A DNA stretch of 64,000 nucleotides, from assembly GCA_019637435.1 (NCBI GenBank), contig JAHBVO010000005.1, forward strand, positions 558,001-622,000, given 5' to 3'. The stretch's first letter is position 1. The number at the start of each line of letters is the position of its first letter. Made by a program: the position numbers and the translations under genes. Below, in pieces: positions 34,812 through 43,323 of the stretch. This stretch comes from Candidatus Obscuribacterales bacterium. GTDB taxonomy: Bacteria > Cyanobacteriota > Vampirovibrionia > Obscuribacterales > Obscuribacteraceae. The notes beneath the pieces are model-generated. The model did no database searches and had not been told where the DNA came from. It saw only the letters and a list, made by a program, of their open reading frames with translations.

Positions 34812-37800
34812 TTGAATTCCATCGTGGGCAACGCCCTTCCTTCACTCCCCCTCGTCCCGCAGCAGCAACAAGCGCTTCCGGGCGAAGACCGTTATGTAGA
34901 GGAACTGCTTTCTCGGCTCCGCTTCGAGCACCCGCTGCGGAAATACCAGGTTGAAATTCTCGATATCGTCAAAGATAAAGTCGAGCAAGGTCGACGCGAA
35001 GTTCACATCGTCGCACCGCCCGGAGCAGGCAAAACAATTATCGGTCTGCAGATGTGCATCAATTTCAAAAAGCCTGCACTTATTCTCACACCTAATACGA
35101 CTATCCAATCACAATGGTCGCAAAAATTGCGGTCGTTTATTCCGAAAGAGATGCAAGACTTCGAGCCGTCGGAAATCGTCGGAACTCACGAAGTTCGCCC
35201 GCTCAAACCAATAACGGTTTTAACTTACCAGGTCCTCTCCACTCCAGGAAGGGAACAAGAATACTTGGAACAGCTCGCACAGCGCGAGTGGATAAATGAA
35301 TTGCGCGCCAACAGAGCTTACTCGGTTGGTGAGGCGGAGCTGCGAATTCTCGAGCTGCTGCAAAACAATCCTAAAGCGCATCAGCGAGAAATGTCGAGAC
35401 ACGCGAGCCGCATCAGAAGAAAACTCACCGATGTTTTAAAACTAGACGAAGTCTTGCACAAAAACGCGCAAGATCTAATTCAGTCACTTCGCCGCCAGGG
35501 CGTTGGCCTGGTAATCTTCGACGAATGCCATCACTTGACGGACTACTGGGCCGCGATTATGGTTCATCTCCTAAAAGCACTCGATGAACCGCTGGTAGTG
35601 GCACTCACCGGTACGCCTCCCGAAGGTAAATCATCATCTCAGGAAAACCGATATCTTTCTCTTGTGGGAAACATCGACTATCAAGTTCCAACGCCGGCGC
35701 TCGTTCGAGAGGGCGGTCTGGCGCCATTTCAAGATCTCGTCTACTTTACGGAACCGACCGTCAAAGAACTGGAGTTTCTGGAGTCTCAGCATGAGGACTT
35801 CCATCAACTTATCGACGAACTAACTGGTCAGAAGGACGAGAACACGAAGTTCAGCTGCCGACTAAATGAGAATGGAACCTATGATGTGATTGACGGAGAA
35901 GAAGTCGTATCTCCGCTTCTCACGTGGGTTTTGAGACGAACAATTGAGGCGGCCGAAGGCGAGGGCTGGCAGAAGTTTCAAGAAAAATACAAAACGCTTT
36001 CACTCGCTATTCTAAGATGCTTGTATCGTTATCGCTTGCCTGCACCTAAACGAGTCTCCATGTCAGAAGGCTGCAATCAAGCTCCATCCCTTGATGATTG
36101 GATGACTCTTCTGGACGATTTCGCCTCACATAAGCTGAAAATTGCAGCGGGCACCGATAGTCACGACCTGTTTGAGAAAATCCGGCGTGCCGCGCGAAAA
36201 CTCGGCTACGGGATATCCGAGCGCGGTCTTCGCAAACAAGCATCACCTGCCGACCGTGTCCTTGCATTCAGCAAAAGCAAGGCACAAGCAGCGGCTGAGG
36301 TACTAGCTGTCGAGTTCGAAGGTTTGGGAGAACGGTTGCGAGCGATTGTGGTAACCGATTTCGAGAGGATGTCCGCCACTGGCATTCAAGCTGTTAAGGG
36401 CGTACTGGACGAGGACTCCGGTGGAGCTGTCGGAGTGTTCCGAGCATTGCTTCAAAAACCGATCGCAGCGAACGTCAATCCATGCCTGGTCACGGGTGGA
36501 TTACTCTTAATTGATTATCGTATCAAAGATCAGTTTACCGAGGCCGCCCGCGAGTTTCTCCTCAAAGAAGGGCTTAAGGTCCCGCTTTCGGTGGTCGATT
36601 GCGAAGAGAATCTCTATTGCGAAATCACGGGTCAAAGTGGAGACTGGGCTTCTAAGCTCTATGTGCGCCTTGCCACGGAATTATTCGAGCGAGGAATCTC
36701 GAAGTGCATGATCGGCACCCGCGGTCTATTCGGCGAAGGTTGGGACAGTCAGGCGCTCAACACTTTGCTGGATTTAACTACGACTACCGCACCGGTTTCT
36801 GTCAAACAGTTGCGCGGCAGAAGCATTCGTATTCAAACCAACGATCCTCTGGGTCACCGCAAGGTGGCGAACAACTGGGACATTGTCTGCGTCGCGCCGC
36901 AGCTGGAGAAAGGTCTCAACGACTACCATAGATTCGTTAGAAAACACGAAGGCTTCTTTGGCGTTTCCGACGATGGTCAAATCGAAAAGGGCGTAGGTCA
37001 CGTTCATCCAACTTTGTCTGACATGACACCTCTTGAAGTTTTCGAATCGCACGCGAAACTAAACCAAGAAATGACAACCAGAGCCTATCGCCGCGAAGAT
37101 GTCTACGATCTCTGGAAAGTTGGAATTCCATATGAGAACAAAATGCTCGGCTGCGTGGAACTGTCAAATCTCCGCGCACCGCATATAACACCACCAAATT
37201 TAAAAGGCAATTGCACGTATAAAGAACACTCCAGCCAGATGCGCAGCGCACTTGCAGGAGTTTGGGGAGAGTTCGCCGGCGTTGGCGCAATGGCTTCCAC
37301 CGGACTGGCGGTTGTCCTGGCGCAGACCGGCGGTCCTTTAGGACTCGCTCTGTTGCCGATGGCCGGATTGCTTGTTGCAGGGTTCGGAAAGTATCAGGCA
37401 TTACGCAACAACTTCAAACAGCAGATTCTTGATGGTCACTGCCAGAACGAGAACTTGAAGAATATTGCAACTGCAGTTCTGTCAGCACTCAAGCGACGCC
37501 GACTTCTGCCTTATAGGGCGAAGGCAAAGGACATTGTTATATCGGAAAGAAGTAACGGATGCTACCGAGTATTTCTAAACAACGTGGACTATGATGCGTC
37601 CAAACTTTTTGTCAACGCGGTTACCGAAGTATTCGCTCCCATTACAGGACAGCCGTATATCATTGGCAGACAAGAGTTTCGGGTTGTTGAACCTCCAAAG
37701 AGAAGTTTCATTCCCGCCGCGTTGCAAAACGCTATCCGCAACGCTAAAAGTAAATACAGTAATTCCAGCGAACAACCGGAAGACGAAAGCGATGTTGAAT

Positions 37801-38138
37801 CGGAAGAAAACGGCTTGGAAACCGAAGCAACTGCAACCTTAACGAGACCGAGTCAACCGCCGGTTTCAACATCGGATAGTAACGATGCTAAACCGACTAA
37901 AGCACAGGAGCAGTTTTTCAATCGCTACATTGACGGTCAATTGAAACCGACACTCGCCGGATATCACGCAGTGCCGGCTGTTTTAGCAAAGTCGGAAAAG
38001 GGTCGGCAAGCGTTCCAGGACTCATGGAATAAATACGTGAGCCCCGGAGAAATCATCTCCACTGAAGCGAATCCGGATATTATCAACAAATATTTCGGGG
38101 TCGGACCATCTACTGCCAAGAGACTGTTGTGGGAGTGA
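34812..38138 (+). CDS. SF2 DEAD/DEAH-type helicase with hydrophobic insert
   Basis: This encodes 1108 residues starting at TTG. Helicase motifs are in order: Walker A APPGAGKT (68-75), motif II DECH (237-240), motif III TGTP (about 266-269), a motif V-like IGTRGLFGEGWDS (about 634-646) and motif VI QLRGRSIR (666-673). The 160-residue spacing between motifs I and II is long because of a helical insert (about 150-230). Residues about 813-858 are a Gly/Ala/Leu-rich hydrophobic stretch, possibly a membrane hairpin, unusual in a helicase. The C-terminus has an acidic disordered linker (about 980-1030) and a final small helical domain. The closest known class is the large XPB/RecG-like SF2 helicases of unclear role. 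It is divergent from the Ser/Thr kinase. Confidence 0.85.
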   Translation: MNSIVGNALPSLPLVPQQQQALPGEDRYVEELLSRLRFEHPLRKYQVEILDIVKDKVEQGRREVHIVAPPGAGKTIIGLQMCINFKKPALILTPNTTIQSQWSQKLRSFIPKEMQDFEPSEIVGTHEVRPLKPITVLTYQVLSTPGREQEYLEQLAQREWINELRANRAYSVGEAELRILELLQNNPKAHQREMSRHASRIRRKLTDVLKLDEVLHKNAQDLIQSLRRQGVGLVIFDECHHLTDYWAAIMVHLLKALDEPLVVALTGTPPEGKSSSQENRYLSLVGNIDYQVPTPALVREGGLAPFQDLVYFTEPTVKELEFLESQHEDFHQLIDELTGQKDENTKFSCRLNENGTYDVIDGEEVVSPLLTWVLRRTIEAAEGEGWQKFQEKYKTLSLAILRCLYRYRLPAPKRVSMSEGCNQAPSLDDWMTLLDDFASHKLKIAAGTDSHDLFEKIRRAARKLGYGISERGLRKQASPADRVLAFSKSKAQAAAEVLAVEFEGLGERLRAIVVTDFERMSATGIQAVKGVLDEDSGGAVGVFRALLQKPIAANVNPCLVTGGLLLIDYRIKDQFTEAAREFLLKEGLKVPLSVVDCEENLYCEITGQSGDWASKLYVRLATELFERGISKCMIGTRGLFGEGWDSQALNTLLDLTTTTAPVSVKQLRGRSIRIQTNDPLGHRKVANNWDIVCVAPQLEKGLNDYHRFVRKHEGFFGVSDDGQIEKGVGHVHPTLSDMTPLEVFESHAKLNQEMTTRAYRREDVYDLWKVGIPYENKMLGCVELSNLRAPHITPPNLKGNCTYKEHSSQMRSALAGVWGEFAGVGAMASTGLAVVLAQTGGPLGLALLPMAGLLVAGFGKYQALRNNFKQQILDGHCQNENLKNIATAVLSALKRRRLLPYRAKAKDIVISERSNGCYRVFLNNVDYDASKLFVNAVTEVFAPITGQPYIIGRQEFRVVEPPKRSFIPAALQNAIRNAKSKYSNSSEQPEDESDVESEENGLETEATATLTRPSQPPVSTSDSNDAKPTKAQEQFFNRYIDGQLKPTLAGYHAVPAVLAKSEKGRQAFQDSWNKYVSPGEIISTEANPDIINKYFGVGPSTAKRLLWE

Positions 38139-38272
38139 CCAAGCGGGTTTCGGGTCTCTGCCGGTTCGGCTCTGGGTGATTTTGCGTGACTATTGCCGGC
38201 GGATTGTATATGATTGATCTATGCGATGGGAGCATGGCTGGTTATCGGGAACGTTTCTAGAACACATACACT

Positions 38273-38563
38273 ATGCAAAACCAAGACACAATCGATTTTT
38301 CGTCACCAATCAAAGACTACAAACCAGGCGACATCTTGAAGTGTCGCATTCTCGAGAAGAACAACGGCGGTTATGCCCTGAGTCTTCCGGACAACGATCT
38401 TCGCGATGCATTTCTGCCAACATCAGTGAAACTGCGCGAAGGCGATGAGCTTGATGTACTGTTCGTCTTCACTGACGGCAAACGCATTTTCTGCTCGTAC
38501 TCCGATGAGGAGTTCAAGCGTCGCGTAGAGTTGAAGGCAAGCCAAGATCAAACAGCTTCTTAG
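38273..38563 (+). CDS. Small OB-fold/S1-like protein
   Basis: This encodes 96 residues. The central part, from YKPGDILKCRILEKNNGGY through VFTDGKRIFCSYSD, alternates hydrophobic and charged residues as in an S1 or OB-type beta barrel, with a GDEL turn near residue 60. The ends are polar. An RNA-binding role would fit an S1 fold but is inferred from the strand pattern only. No good Shine-Dalgarno precedes the ATG. It lies 134 bases downstream of the helicase gene and converges with the metalloprotease gene 18 bases away. Confidence 0.6.
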   Translation: MQNQDTIDFSSPIKDYKPGDILKCRILEKNNGGYALSLPDNDLRDAFLPTSVKLREGDELDVLFVFTDGKRIFCSYSDEEFKRRVELKASQDQTAS

Positions 38564-38581
38564 GAAGTCAGACTTTCACTT

Positions 38582-40090
38582 TCAAATAGAACTTAAAACC
38601 TTTTGACGCAACTGGGCGGCACGAGTAGCCCGTGCCGTGTCGGGTTTCAACCGCTCAGCCTCCAGCAACTCCACACACGCACCGAGTAAATCATTTTCCT
38701 TCTCGAGTTTATTCGCGAAGAGAACTCGGGCTGCCGGATCAGTCGGATTGGTACCAAGGGTCTCGACTATAGAGTTCAAATTCTGCCTACCGGCTTCCAT
38801 TCCCGGATTCCAGAAGATAGCCTTGTGAAGCAGGTTTACACGCTCTTTTTCATCCTTCGTTTGCAGCGCGAGGTTATTCGCAGCGACGGCCAGGTTACTC
38901 TTTGCCAATTCGAGATCAGGGTTTATTCTCAAAGCATCCTCGAGTTTCGAAATAGACTCGCGATATTGCCCTGCAAAAACGGCTCTGGTTCCCGCTTTCA
39001 GAAACAACTGCGCTTTATTCGCCGGGCTCAAACGATCGAAGTCGGCAGTTTCCTCCGGTGATGAACTGCCACTACCTCCTTTCAAGGCTTCGGCAGCGGC
39101 CGCATAAACAACCTGGAATGTTCTTGCATCTCGGGGTGTGATGCCTGTTTGCACAGACAGCTGCGGATACATTATGTCCTCAGGGTAGGGACTGTGACCC
39201 ATCAGACCTAGTCCGTGTCCGATTTCATGCAAGCAAATATTGTATAGAAGTTCGCAGCCGACCGGTCCATCTTTGAACGGGCTGACTGTAAGCAACTGAA
39301 TCTCTGCACTCTTGATGCCCTCGCTGTCTTGAACTATCGAAGCTTTGCCTGCTTCCGCCTGGAGTTCGGGAGCGTGCATGTCGTCAGTCCACGAGACAAC
39401 CATCTCGGCGCCATCACGATTGGTGACAATTTCGAATTTCACTTTCCCGTCAGTCGCGGTAGTCCATTCCCGAAAGGCGTGCTGCAAAACGTCGTCAAAC
39501 TCCGGTCTGTAGCCGGGAACGGCGGTCGCCGGTTCTATATAAACTTTAATCGGCATTCTAGAATCCGGCCAACGGAATAATCCCGTAGCGGTGGTCTCTT
39601 TCATGTAGTCACCACTCGCGGTGCCAGCGCCAGAGACCGGTCGAGGCTCGTTTCGCTGCTGACCCTGCAGAACATTCACGAGCGTTCTGTATTTCTCCGC
39701 ATCCGGAGCATCCGGTTCTAGCTGCAGATATGTGTCATACGCTCTAGCCGCCTCTTTTACTTTTCGAGCTTTAGAGTACGCGTGTCCAAGATATAAATAA
39801 ACCGCAGGATCGTCTCGATCTGTTTCAATGATTTTTTCGAGTTTAGTCAACGCTCCCCAGTAGCGTCCAGACTCATATAGACTCTTCGCGTCCAGAAACA
39901 GCTGCTGGTTCGCGCCGGAGAGAACGCTACCCGAGCCGGACTTTTTTTGACCAACAGTTTTCGTGGAAGCGATCTTTGGCGCACCACACACGGTAGTGCT
40001 ACCACTTGCGGTGCTCACACCGGGAAATAGAATATTTGCCGCAAACATCAGTGCCAAAGCACGAGTAAGGTTTAAAGCCATTGAACCCAA
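38582..40090 (-). CDS. Exported matrixin-type zinc metalloprotease flanked by TPRs
   Basis: This encodes 502 residues starting at TTG 40090, which has GGAG seven bases upstream; ATG 40081 is an alternative. A signal peptide ends near residue 29. TPR helices (about 60-145) precede a matrixin-like catalytic domain (about 175-335) with the zinc motif HEIGHGLGLMGH (288-299) and a Met-turn in DIMYP (about 305-309). A second TPR region (about 355-500) follows. M10/M12-like zincins cleave extracellular or envelope proteins; the target is unknown. The stretch KFEIVTNRDGAEMVVSW matches the beta-strand before the active-site helix. A transcript from TerB upstream would probably end at the terminator at 40141-40177. 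Confidence 0.88.
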   Translation of the reverse strand: MGSMALNLTRALALMFAANILFPGVSTASGSTTVCGAPKIASTKTVGQKKSGSGSVLSGANQQLFLDAKSLYESGRYWGALTKLEKIIETDRDDPAVYLYLGHAYSKARKVKEAARAYDTYLQLEPDAPDAEKYRTLVNVLQGQQRNEPRPVSGAGTASGDYMKETTATGLFRWPDSRMPIKVYIEPATAVPGYRPEFDDVLQHAFREWTTATDGKVKFEIVTNRDGAEMVVSWTDDMHAPELQAEAGKASIVQDSEGIKSAEIQLLTVSPFKDGPVGCELLYNICLHEIGHGLGLMGHSPYPEDIMYPQLSVQTGITPRDARTFQVVYAAAAEALKGGSGSSSPEETADFDRLSPANKAQLFLKAGTRAVFAGQYRESISKLEDALRINPDLELAKSNLAVAANNLALQTKDEKERVNLLHKAIFWNPGMEAGRQNLNSIVETLGTNPTDPAARVLFANKLEKENDLLGACVELLEAERLKPDTARATRAAQLRQKVLSSI

Positions 40091-40140
40091 CGTAAATCTC
40101 CAGAGAAGAACGAAATAAAAGAGTTCCTTACAAAATTATC

Positions 40141-40177
40141 CCAAAAGACAAGTCGGCTTGCAGGAATCAAGCCGACT
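40141..40177 (-). terminator. Rho-independent terminator after the TerB/EF-hand-like gene
   Basis: AGTCGGCTTG and CAAGCCGACT form a perfect 10-base stem with a 7-base loop. On the minus strand the stem is followed by TGTCTTTTGG, a short U-rich stretch. It lies 51 bases past the stop of the gene at 40229-40453 and before the metalloprotease gene, so those two genes are probably separate transcripts. Confidence 0.75.
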
Positions 40178-40228
40178 CTGAATTTTCCGTTAATGACGCG
40201 GAAATACGGTGCTGAGAGTAGCAATGTC

Positions 40229-40453
40229 TTACTCTTTTAGTTCGGCCCTGAGAAGAACACCTGAAAGCAACTCAAAACCCTGATCGTCGAATAAGTTGTT
40301 CTTCAGCGCGTTTTCGAGACATTGTCTCTCTTCTTGAGAAACGATGCCGTCAGCCATGATAATTTCTCTAAGAACTTTCGCTTCGTACTTGGAGATTTTC
40401 CCGTCATCGGACAGACACTCTTTGATTGCGTCTTCCAAAGTTCTACTTGACAC
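40229..40453 (-). CDS. Small TerB/EF-hand-like protein
   Basis: This encodes 74 residues. The GTG start at 40453 has AGGAGG a few bases upstream, a strong ribosome site. Two similar helix-loop-helix halves are visible: DDGKISKYEAKVLREI (about 16-31) and ADGIVSQEERQCLENAL (about 34-50). Both loops have the DG-x-[IV]-S-x-x-E pattern of EF-hand or TerB-like folds, so metal (calcium) binding is possible. No signal peptide is present, so it is cytoplasmic. It is divergent from the rhodanese gene across 66 bases. Confidence 0.7.
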   Translation of the reverse strand: MSSRTLEDAIKECLSDDGKISKYEAKVLREIIMADGIVSQEERQCLENALKNNLFDDQGFELLSGVLLRAELKE

Positions 40454-40519
40454 TGGTTTTCCTCCTGTCGCATCACATGTCTGCGTATAGTTTAAACTTG
40501 TGACTAAACCCCTTACCCA

Positions 40520-40867
40520 TTGTCTCCATCTATTGAATACCCAGAAATGGAAATATCAGCAACGCAGTTAAAGGAACGTCTCGATCGCGGCGAAGATCTG
40601 GTTCTCCTTGACATTCGAAAACCATATGAACTGTCAATCGCCAGCCTGGAAAATGTGATGCACATTCCAGAGGAAGAAATCGCCGACCGCCTCGATGAAT
40701 TGAGGAATCTCGGCGACAGAGATGTGGTCGTTTATTGCCGAACTGGGCGCCGCAGCACCGAATTGGTCGCATTTTTGGAACAGCAAGGTCTCAAACGGAT
40801 TTTCAATCTGACCGGCGGTCTGCACGCCTGGTCCGATGATGTCGATCCCGAAGTGATGAAGTATTAG
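40520..40867 (+). CDS. Rhodanese-domain protein
   Basis: This encodes 115 residues from TTG 40520; an ATG at 40547 would give 106. It is a single rhodanese domain with the opening VLLDIRKPYELSIASLENV, and the active-site loop YCRTGRRS with the sulfur-carrying Cys near residue 72. The C-terminus ends with LTGGLHAWSDDVDP, the usual rhodanese closing signature. The family transfers sulfane sulfur from thiosulfate or persulfides to acceptors. It lacks a signal peptide, so it is cytoplasmic. It lies upstream of a CsoR-type repressor whose family includes persulfide sensors, a suggestive neighbour. Confidence 0.92.
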   Translation: MSPSIEYPEMEISATQLKERLDRGEDLVLLDIRKPYELSIASLENVMHIPEEEIADRLDELRNLGDRDVVVYCRTGRRSTELVAFLEQQGLKRIFNLTGGLHAWSDDVDPEVMKY

Positions 40868-41347
40868 CTAGGGCACTGACACGATGCCCATTTTATCGAT
40901 CTCAACGGTGGAGTTTCGGTTGAAGCTGGAGACGATAAATGACGAGGGACGCTGCGGCTGTCCGTTTTCGTTAAACGTCACAGATCCAGTAACAGAGACA
41001 TTCTCCGGCAGCACGATTTCTTCGATCGAACCAGCGGGAGTGTTTATAGAGTAAAAGTATCGATGGTATTTGCCGGGCGTTGGACTTCCGATAACTTCGA
41101 CGTTGGTCTTCTGTTGTATAGCCATCGCTTTGACCCGACCGAGATCATTCACGAGTTCGCGACAAATGTTGCGGACCATGAGCTGAGCGTGCGTGTAGGC
41201 AAGGACTCGAAAGGCAAATAACGGGACGGCCAGGAACATTGCCAGAAAAACCAGCGCCTCGACTTTTCGCATGAGAGGCCAATTCTTACTTCCGGCGGAG
41301 GATGCTCCTTCGCCTTCGATTTTTTCTTCATCCTGCGAATTCGACAC
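40868..41347 (-). CDS. GspH/FimT-like pseudopilin without a canonical cleavage site
   Basis: About 159 residues from GTG 41347; a frame from 41443 would add 32 residues of doubtful character. A charged N-terminus is followed by a hydrophobic segment (VEALVFLAMFLAVPLFAF). An alpha-helical and then beta-rich globular domain follows (RELVNDLGRVKAMAIQQKTNV, VSVTGSVTFNENGQP), ending with a STVEIDKMG strand, all typical of GspH or FimT minor pilins. The GFTLxE prepilin peptidase site is missing; the residues before the hydrophobic core read KVEA. It may therefore be a membrane-anchored derivative that is not processed. It is divergent from the CsoR gene. Confidence 0.65.
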   Translation of the reverse strand: MSNSQDEEKIEGEGASSAGSKNWPLMRKVEALVFLAMFLAVPLFAFRVLAYTHAQLMVRNICRELVNDLGRVKAMAIQQKTNVEVIGSPTPGKYHRYFYSINTPAGSIEEIVLPENVSVTGSVTFNENGQPQRPSSFIVSSFNRNSTVEIDKMGIVSVP

Positions 41348-41448
41348 TTTCGGGACCCCGACCGAAAATAGTATATTGCACCTGCCCAGTGTCCCAATAA
41401 TTGTCGGCACTGGTCCGCTCAACCTTCTTACCCGCTCAGGCACCCCTT

Positions 41449-41793
41449 ATGCCCATTACCGACGACTCCAAAGAAAAACTCAAAGCCAGGCTCGCGAAAG
41501 CAATTGGACACCTCAATGCGGTTTATCGCATGGTTGATGAGAAAAAATACTGCATCGACGTATTGCATCAACTCAAAGGGGTCCAGTCCGCGCTTGACAA
41601 GACTGCCGAGATTATTCTTCGCCAGCATTTAGAAACCTGCGTAGTTGAAGCTGTTAAGAACCAGGACTCCGAAAGAGTTATGGATGAACTGATTCAGGTT
41701 TTCCGCAAAGCTCCGAATCTCTACATGCTCGACGACGATGAAAAACTTCCGACTATCGACGACGCCAAAGGCAGCGGTTGCTGCCACAATTAG
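41449..41793 (+). CDS. CsoR/FrmR-family metal- or persulfide-sensing repressor
   Basis: This encodes 114 residues from ATG 41449; TTG 41401 would add 16 upstream. The fold is the DUF156 four-helix repressor: RLAKAIGHLNAVYRMVDEKKYC, GVQSALDKTAEIIL and HLETCVVEAV. The signature Cys35, His60, Cys64 (Cys-x24-His-x3-Cys) is intact, as in CsoR copper sensors and related nickel/formaldehyde/persulfide sensors; which ligand it uses cannot be told. The C-terminus ends GSGCCHN, an additional Cys-Cys-His cluster that family members usually lack and could bind a second metal. Its targets may include the rhodanese gene upstream. Confidence 0.88.
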   Translation: MPITDDSKEKLKARLAKAIGHLNAVYRMVDEKKYCIDVLHQLKGVQSALDKTAEIILRQHLETCVVEAVKNQDSERVMDELIQVFRKAPNLYMLDDDEKLPTIDDAKGSGCCHN

Positions 41794-41931
41794 CGTTTGA
41801 AACGGTTTCAGGCTCGCCGCGAGTGAACTTTCAGCGCGCTCCACGGCAACAAACGGATTATTAACTGTCACGACGTCCCTGCATCAAGTCACAAGACGTG
41901 GCACAATCTCGATTGGAGGTTGAAACGTCTT

Positions 41932-43176
41932 ATGAAACGAGTTCTAATCCTTTCCGCTTCAGCTGGTGCCGGTCATGTGCGCGCCGCTCAAGCAATTGAA
42001 AAGGCTTTGTCCAGGCATGAAGACATCGATGTGCGTCACGAGGACGCGCTGAAGTACACCAACGCAGCCTTCCGTCGCATGTACTCGCAAGCCTATATCA
42101 ACATGGTGAATCGCGCGCCGCAGTTTCTCGGCTTGATTTACGACTGGGCGGATATTCCGTGGAAGGATGAACGTCAGCGCCTCGCATTCGATCGACTGAA
42201 CACACTTCCCCTGGTCGCCATGCTCAATCGTCATAAGCCGGACATGGTGATAAGCACTCACTTTTTGCCTGCCGAAATTATGTCGTGGTTGACCTGCCGC
42301 AAAAAATTCGAGACGAAAAACGCAGTCGTAGTCACGGATTTCGATGTGCACTCTATGTGGTTGTGCCACCACTATTATCGCTACTTCGTCGCCCTCGATG
42401 AAACGTGGGTGCATTTGACGCATCTCGGTTTCGCCCCGGATCGAGTTGTGGTATCAGGGATTCCGGTCGACCCCGTATTCGAAATTGCCAAGGACAAAAC
42501 CGAGATGCGCAGGAAATATGGTCTCGATCCAGGCTTGCCAACGATTTATATGTCAACCGGCGGATTCGGTGTCGGACCAACCGAAGAAATTGTGATGGCG
42601 CTGTCTCATATGCAGCACGAGGCCCAAGTACTCGCCATGTGCGGTCGCAACGAAGATTTGATACATCGACTGAATGCATTTGGACAAAACCTCGACGGTC
42701 GGTCGAAACTGAAGATTCATCCTGTTGGGTTCACCAGTGATGTCGATGAATACATGGCGGCATCAGATATGGTGCTCGGCAAACCGGGCGGTTTAACAAC
42801 CTCCGAAGCGCTCTGCAAGGGGCTCGCATTCTGCATCGTCAATCCAATTCCCGGACAGGAAGAACGCAATGCCGATCATTTGCTTGAAGAGGGTGCAGGC
42901 ATAAGATGCAATAATTTGCCGACACTGGCATACAAAGTCGACAACCTCATCGGTGACAAAGAGCGTTTCGCCAATATGAAAGAGAACTCTCTTCGCCTTT
43001 CTCATCCGGACGCCGCCAACATTATAGTCAACACTTTGCTCAACAATCCGATCGACAATTCCCTGATCTCTAAAAGCAGTCATAAATGCGCTACCATTAG
43101 AGAACGCGCAGCACGAGCGACAAGAAGGGCAACTGGCACCATCGTCTCGAAACTCAGACGGCGTCGAAGAATCTAA
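41932..43176 (+). CDS. MGDG synthase/UgtP-type diacylglycerol glycosyltransferase
   Basis: This encodes 414 residues from ATG 41932; an upstream TTG at 41920 is possible, with GGAGG directly before it. The family signature at the start (SASAGAGHVRAAQAIEKAL) and the GT28-like C-terminal nucleotide-sugar site GKPGGLTTSEALCKGLAF (about 285-302) followed by PGQEERNADHLLE are clear. The family transfers glucose or galactose from UDP-sugar to diacylglycerol to make membrane glycolipids. The middle TFFLPAEIM-like segment (STHFLPAEIM) and GIPVDPVF also match. A basic tail (RRATGTIVSKLRRRRR) probably binds the membrane surface. Plant and cyanobacterial-type glycolipid synthases are the nearest class. 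Confidence 0.9.
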   Translation: MKRVLILSASAGAGHVRAAQAIEKALSRHEDIDVRHEDALKYTNAAFRRMYSQAYINMVNRAPQFLGLIYDWADIPWKDERQRLAFDRLNTLPLVAMLNRHKPDMVISTHFLPAEIMSWLTCRKKFETKNAVVVTDFDVHSMWLCHHYYRYFVALDETWVHLTHLGFAPDRVVVSGIPVDPVFEIAKDKTEMRRKYGLDPGLPTIYMSTGGFGVGPTEEIVMALSHMQHEAQVLAMCGRNEDLIHRLNAFGQNLDGRSKLKIHPVGFTSDVDEYMAASDMVLGKPGGLTTSEALCKGLAFCIVNPIPGQEERNADHLLEEGAGIRCNNLPTLAYKVDNLIGDKERFANMKENSLRLSHPDAANIIVNTLLNNPIDNSLISKSSHKCATIRERAARATRRATGTIVSKLRRRRRI

Positions 43177-43211
43177 TCGGAGCTATTGGGCGATCAACGC
43201 CGTTCGTATCG

Positions 43212-43323
43212 CTTTGGTGGAACCGGCATTTTCACCACGCTTTGCTGGAACCGGCATGTTCACCGCGCTTTGATGGAACCGGCATGTTCACTGCGCTCCA
43301 CTGGAGTTGCCATTTCTGAACGA
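43212..43323. repeat. Four 28-bp tandem repeats at the hydrolase 3' end
   Basis: Three copies of CTTTGxTGGAACCGGCATGTTCACxGCG lie at 43212-43239, 43240-43267 and 43268-43295, differing at a few positions, with a fourth diverged copy at 43296-43323. The minus-strand hydrolase stop codon (43288-43290) lies inside the third copy, so the last 11 residues are encoded by repeat DNA. The repeat is not a multiple of three in length, so added copies would change the frame. No protein feature is known from this sequence. Confidence 0.8.

Noticed and set aside
34812..38563. Helicase region as a defence island
   Set aside because: No nuclease, methyltransferase, toxin or integrase gene adjoins it; neighbours are signalling, envelope and housekeeping genes.
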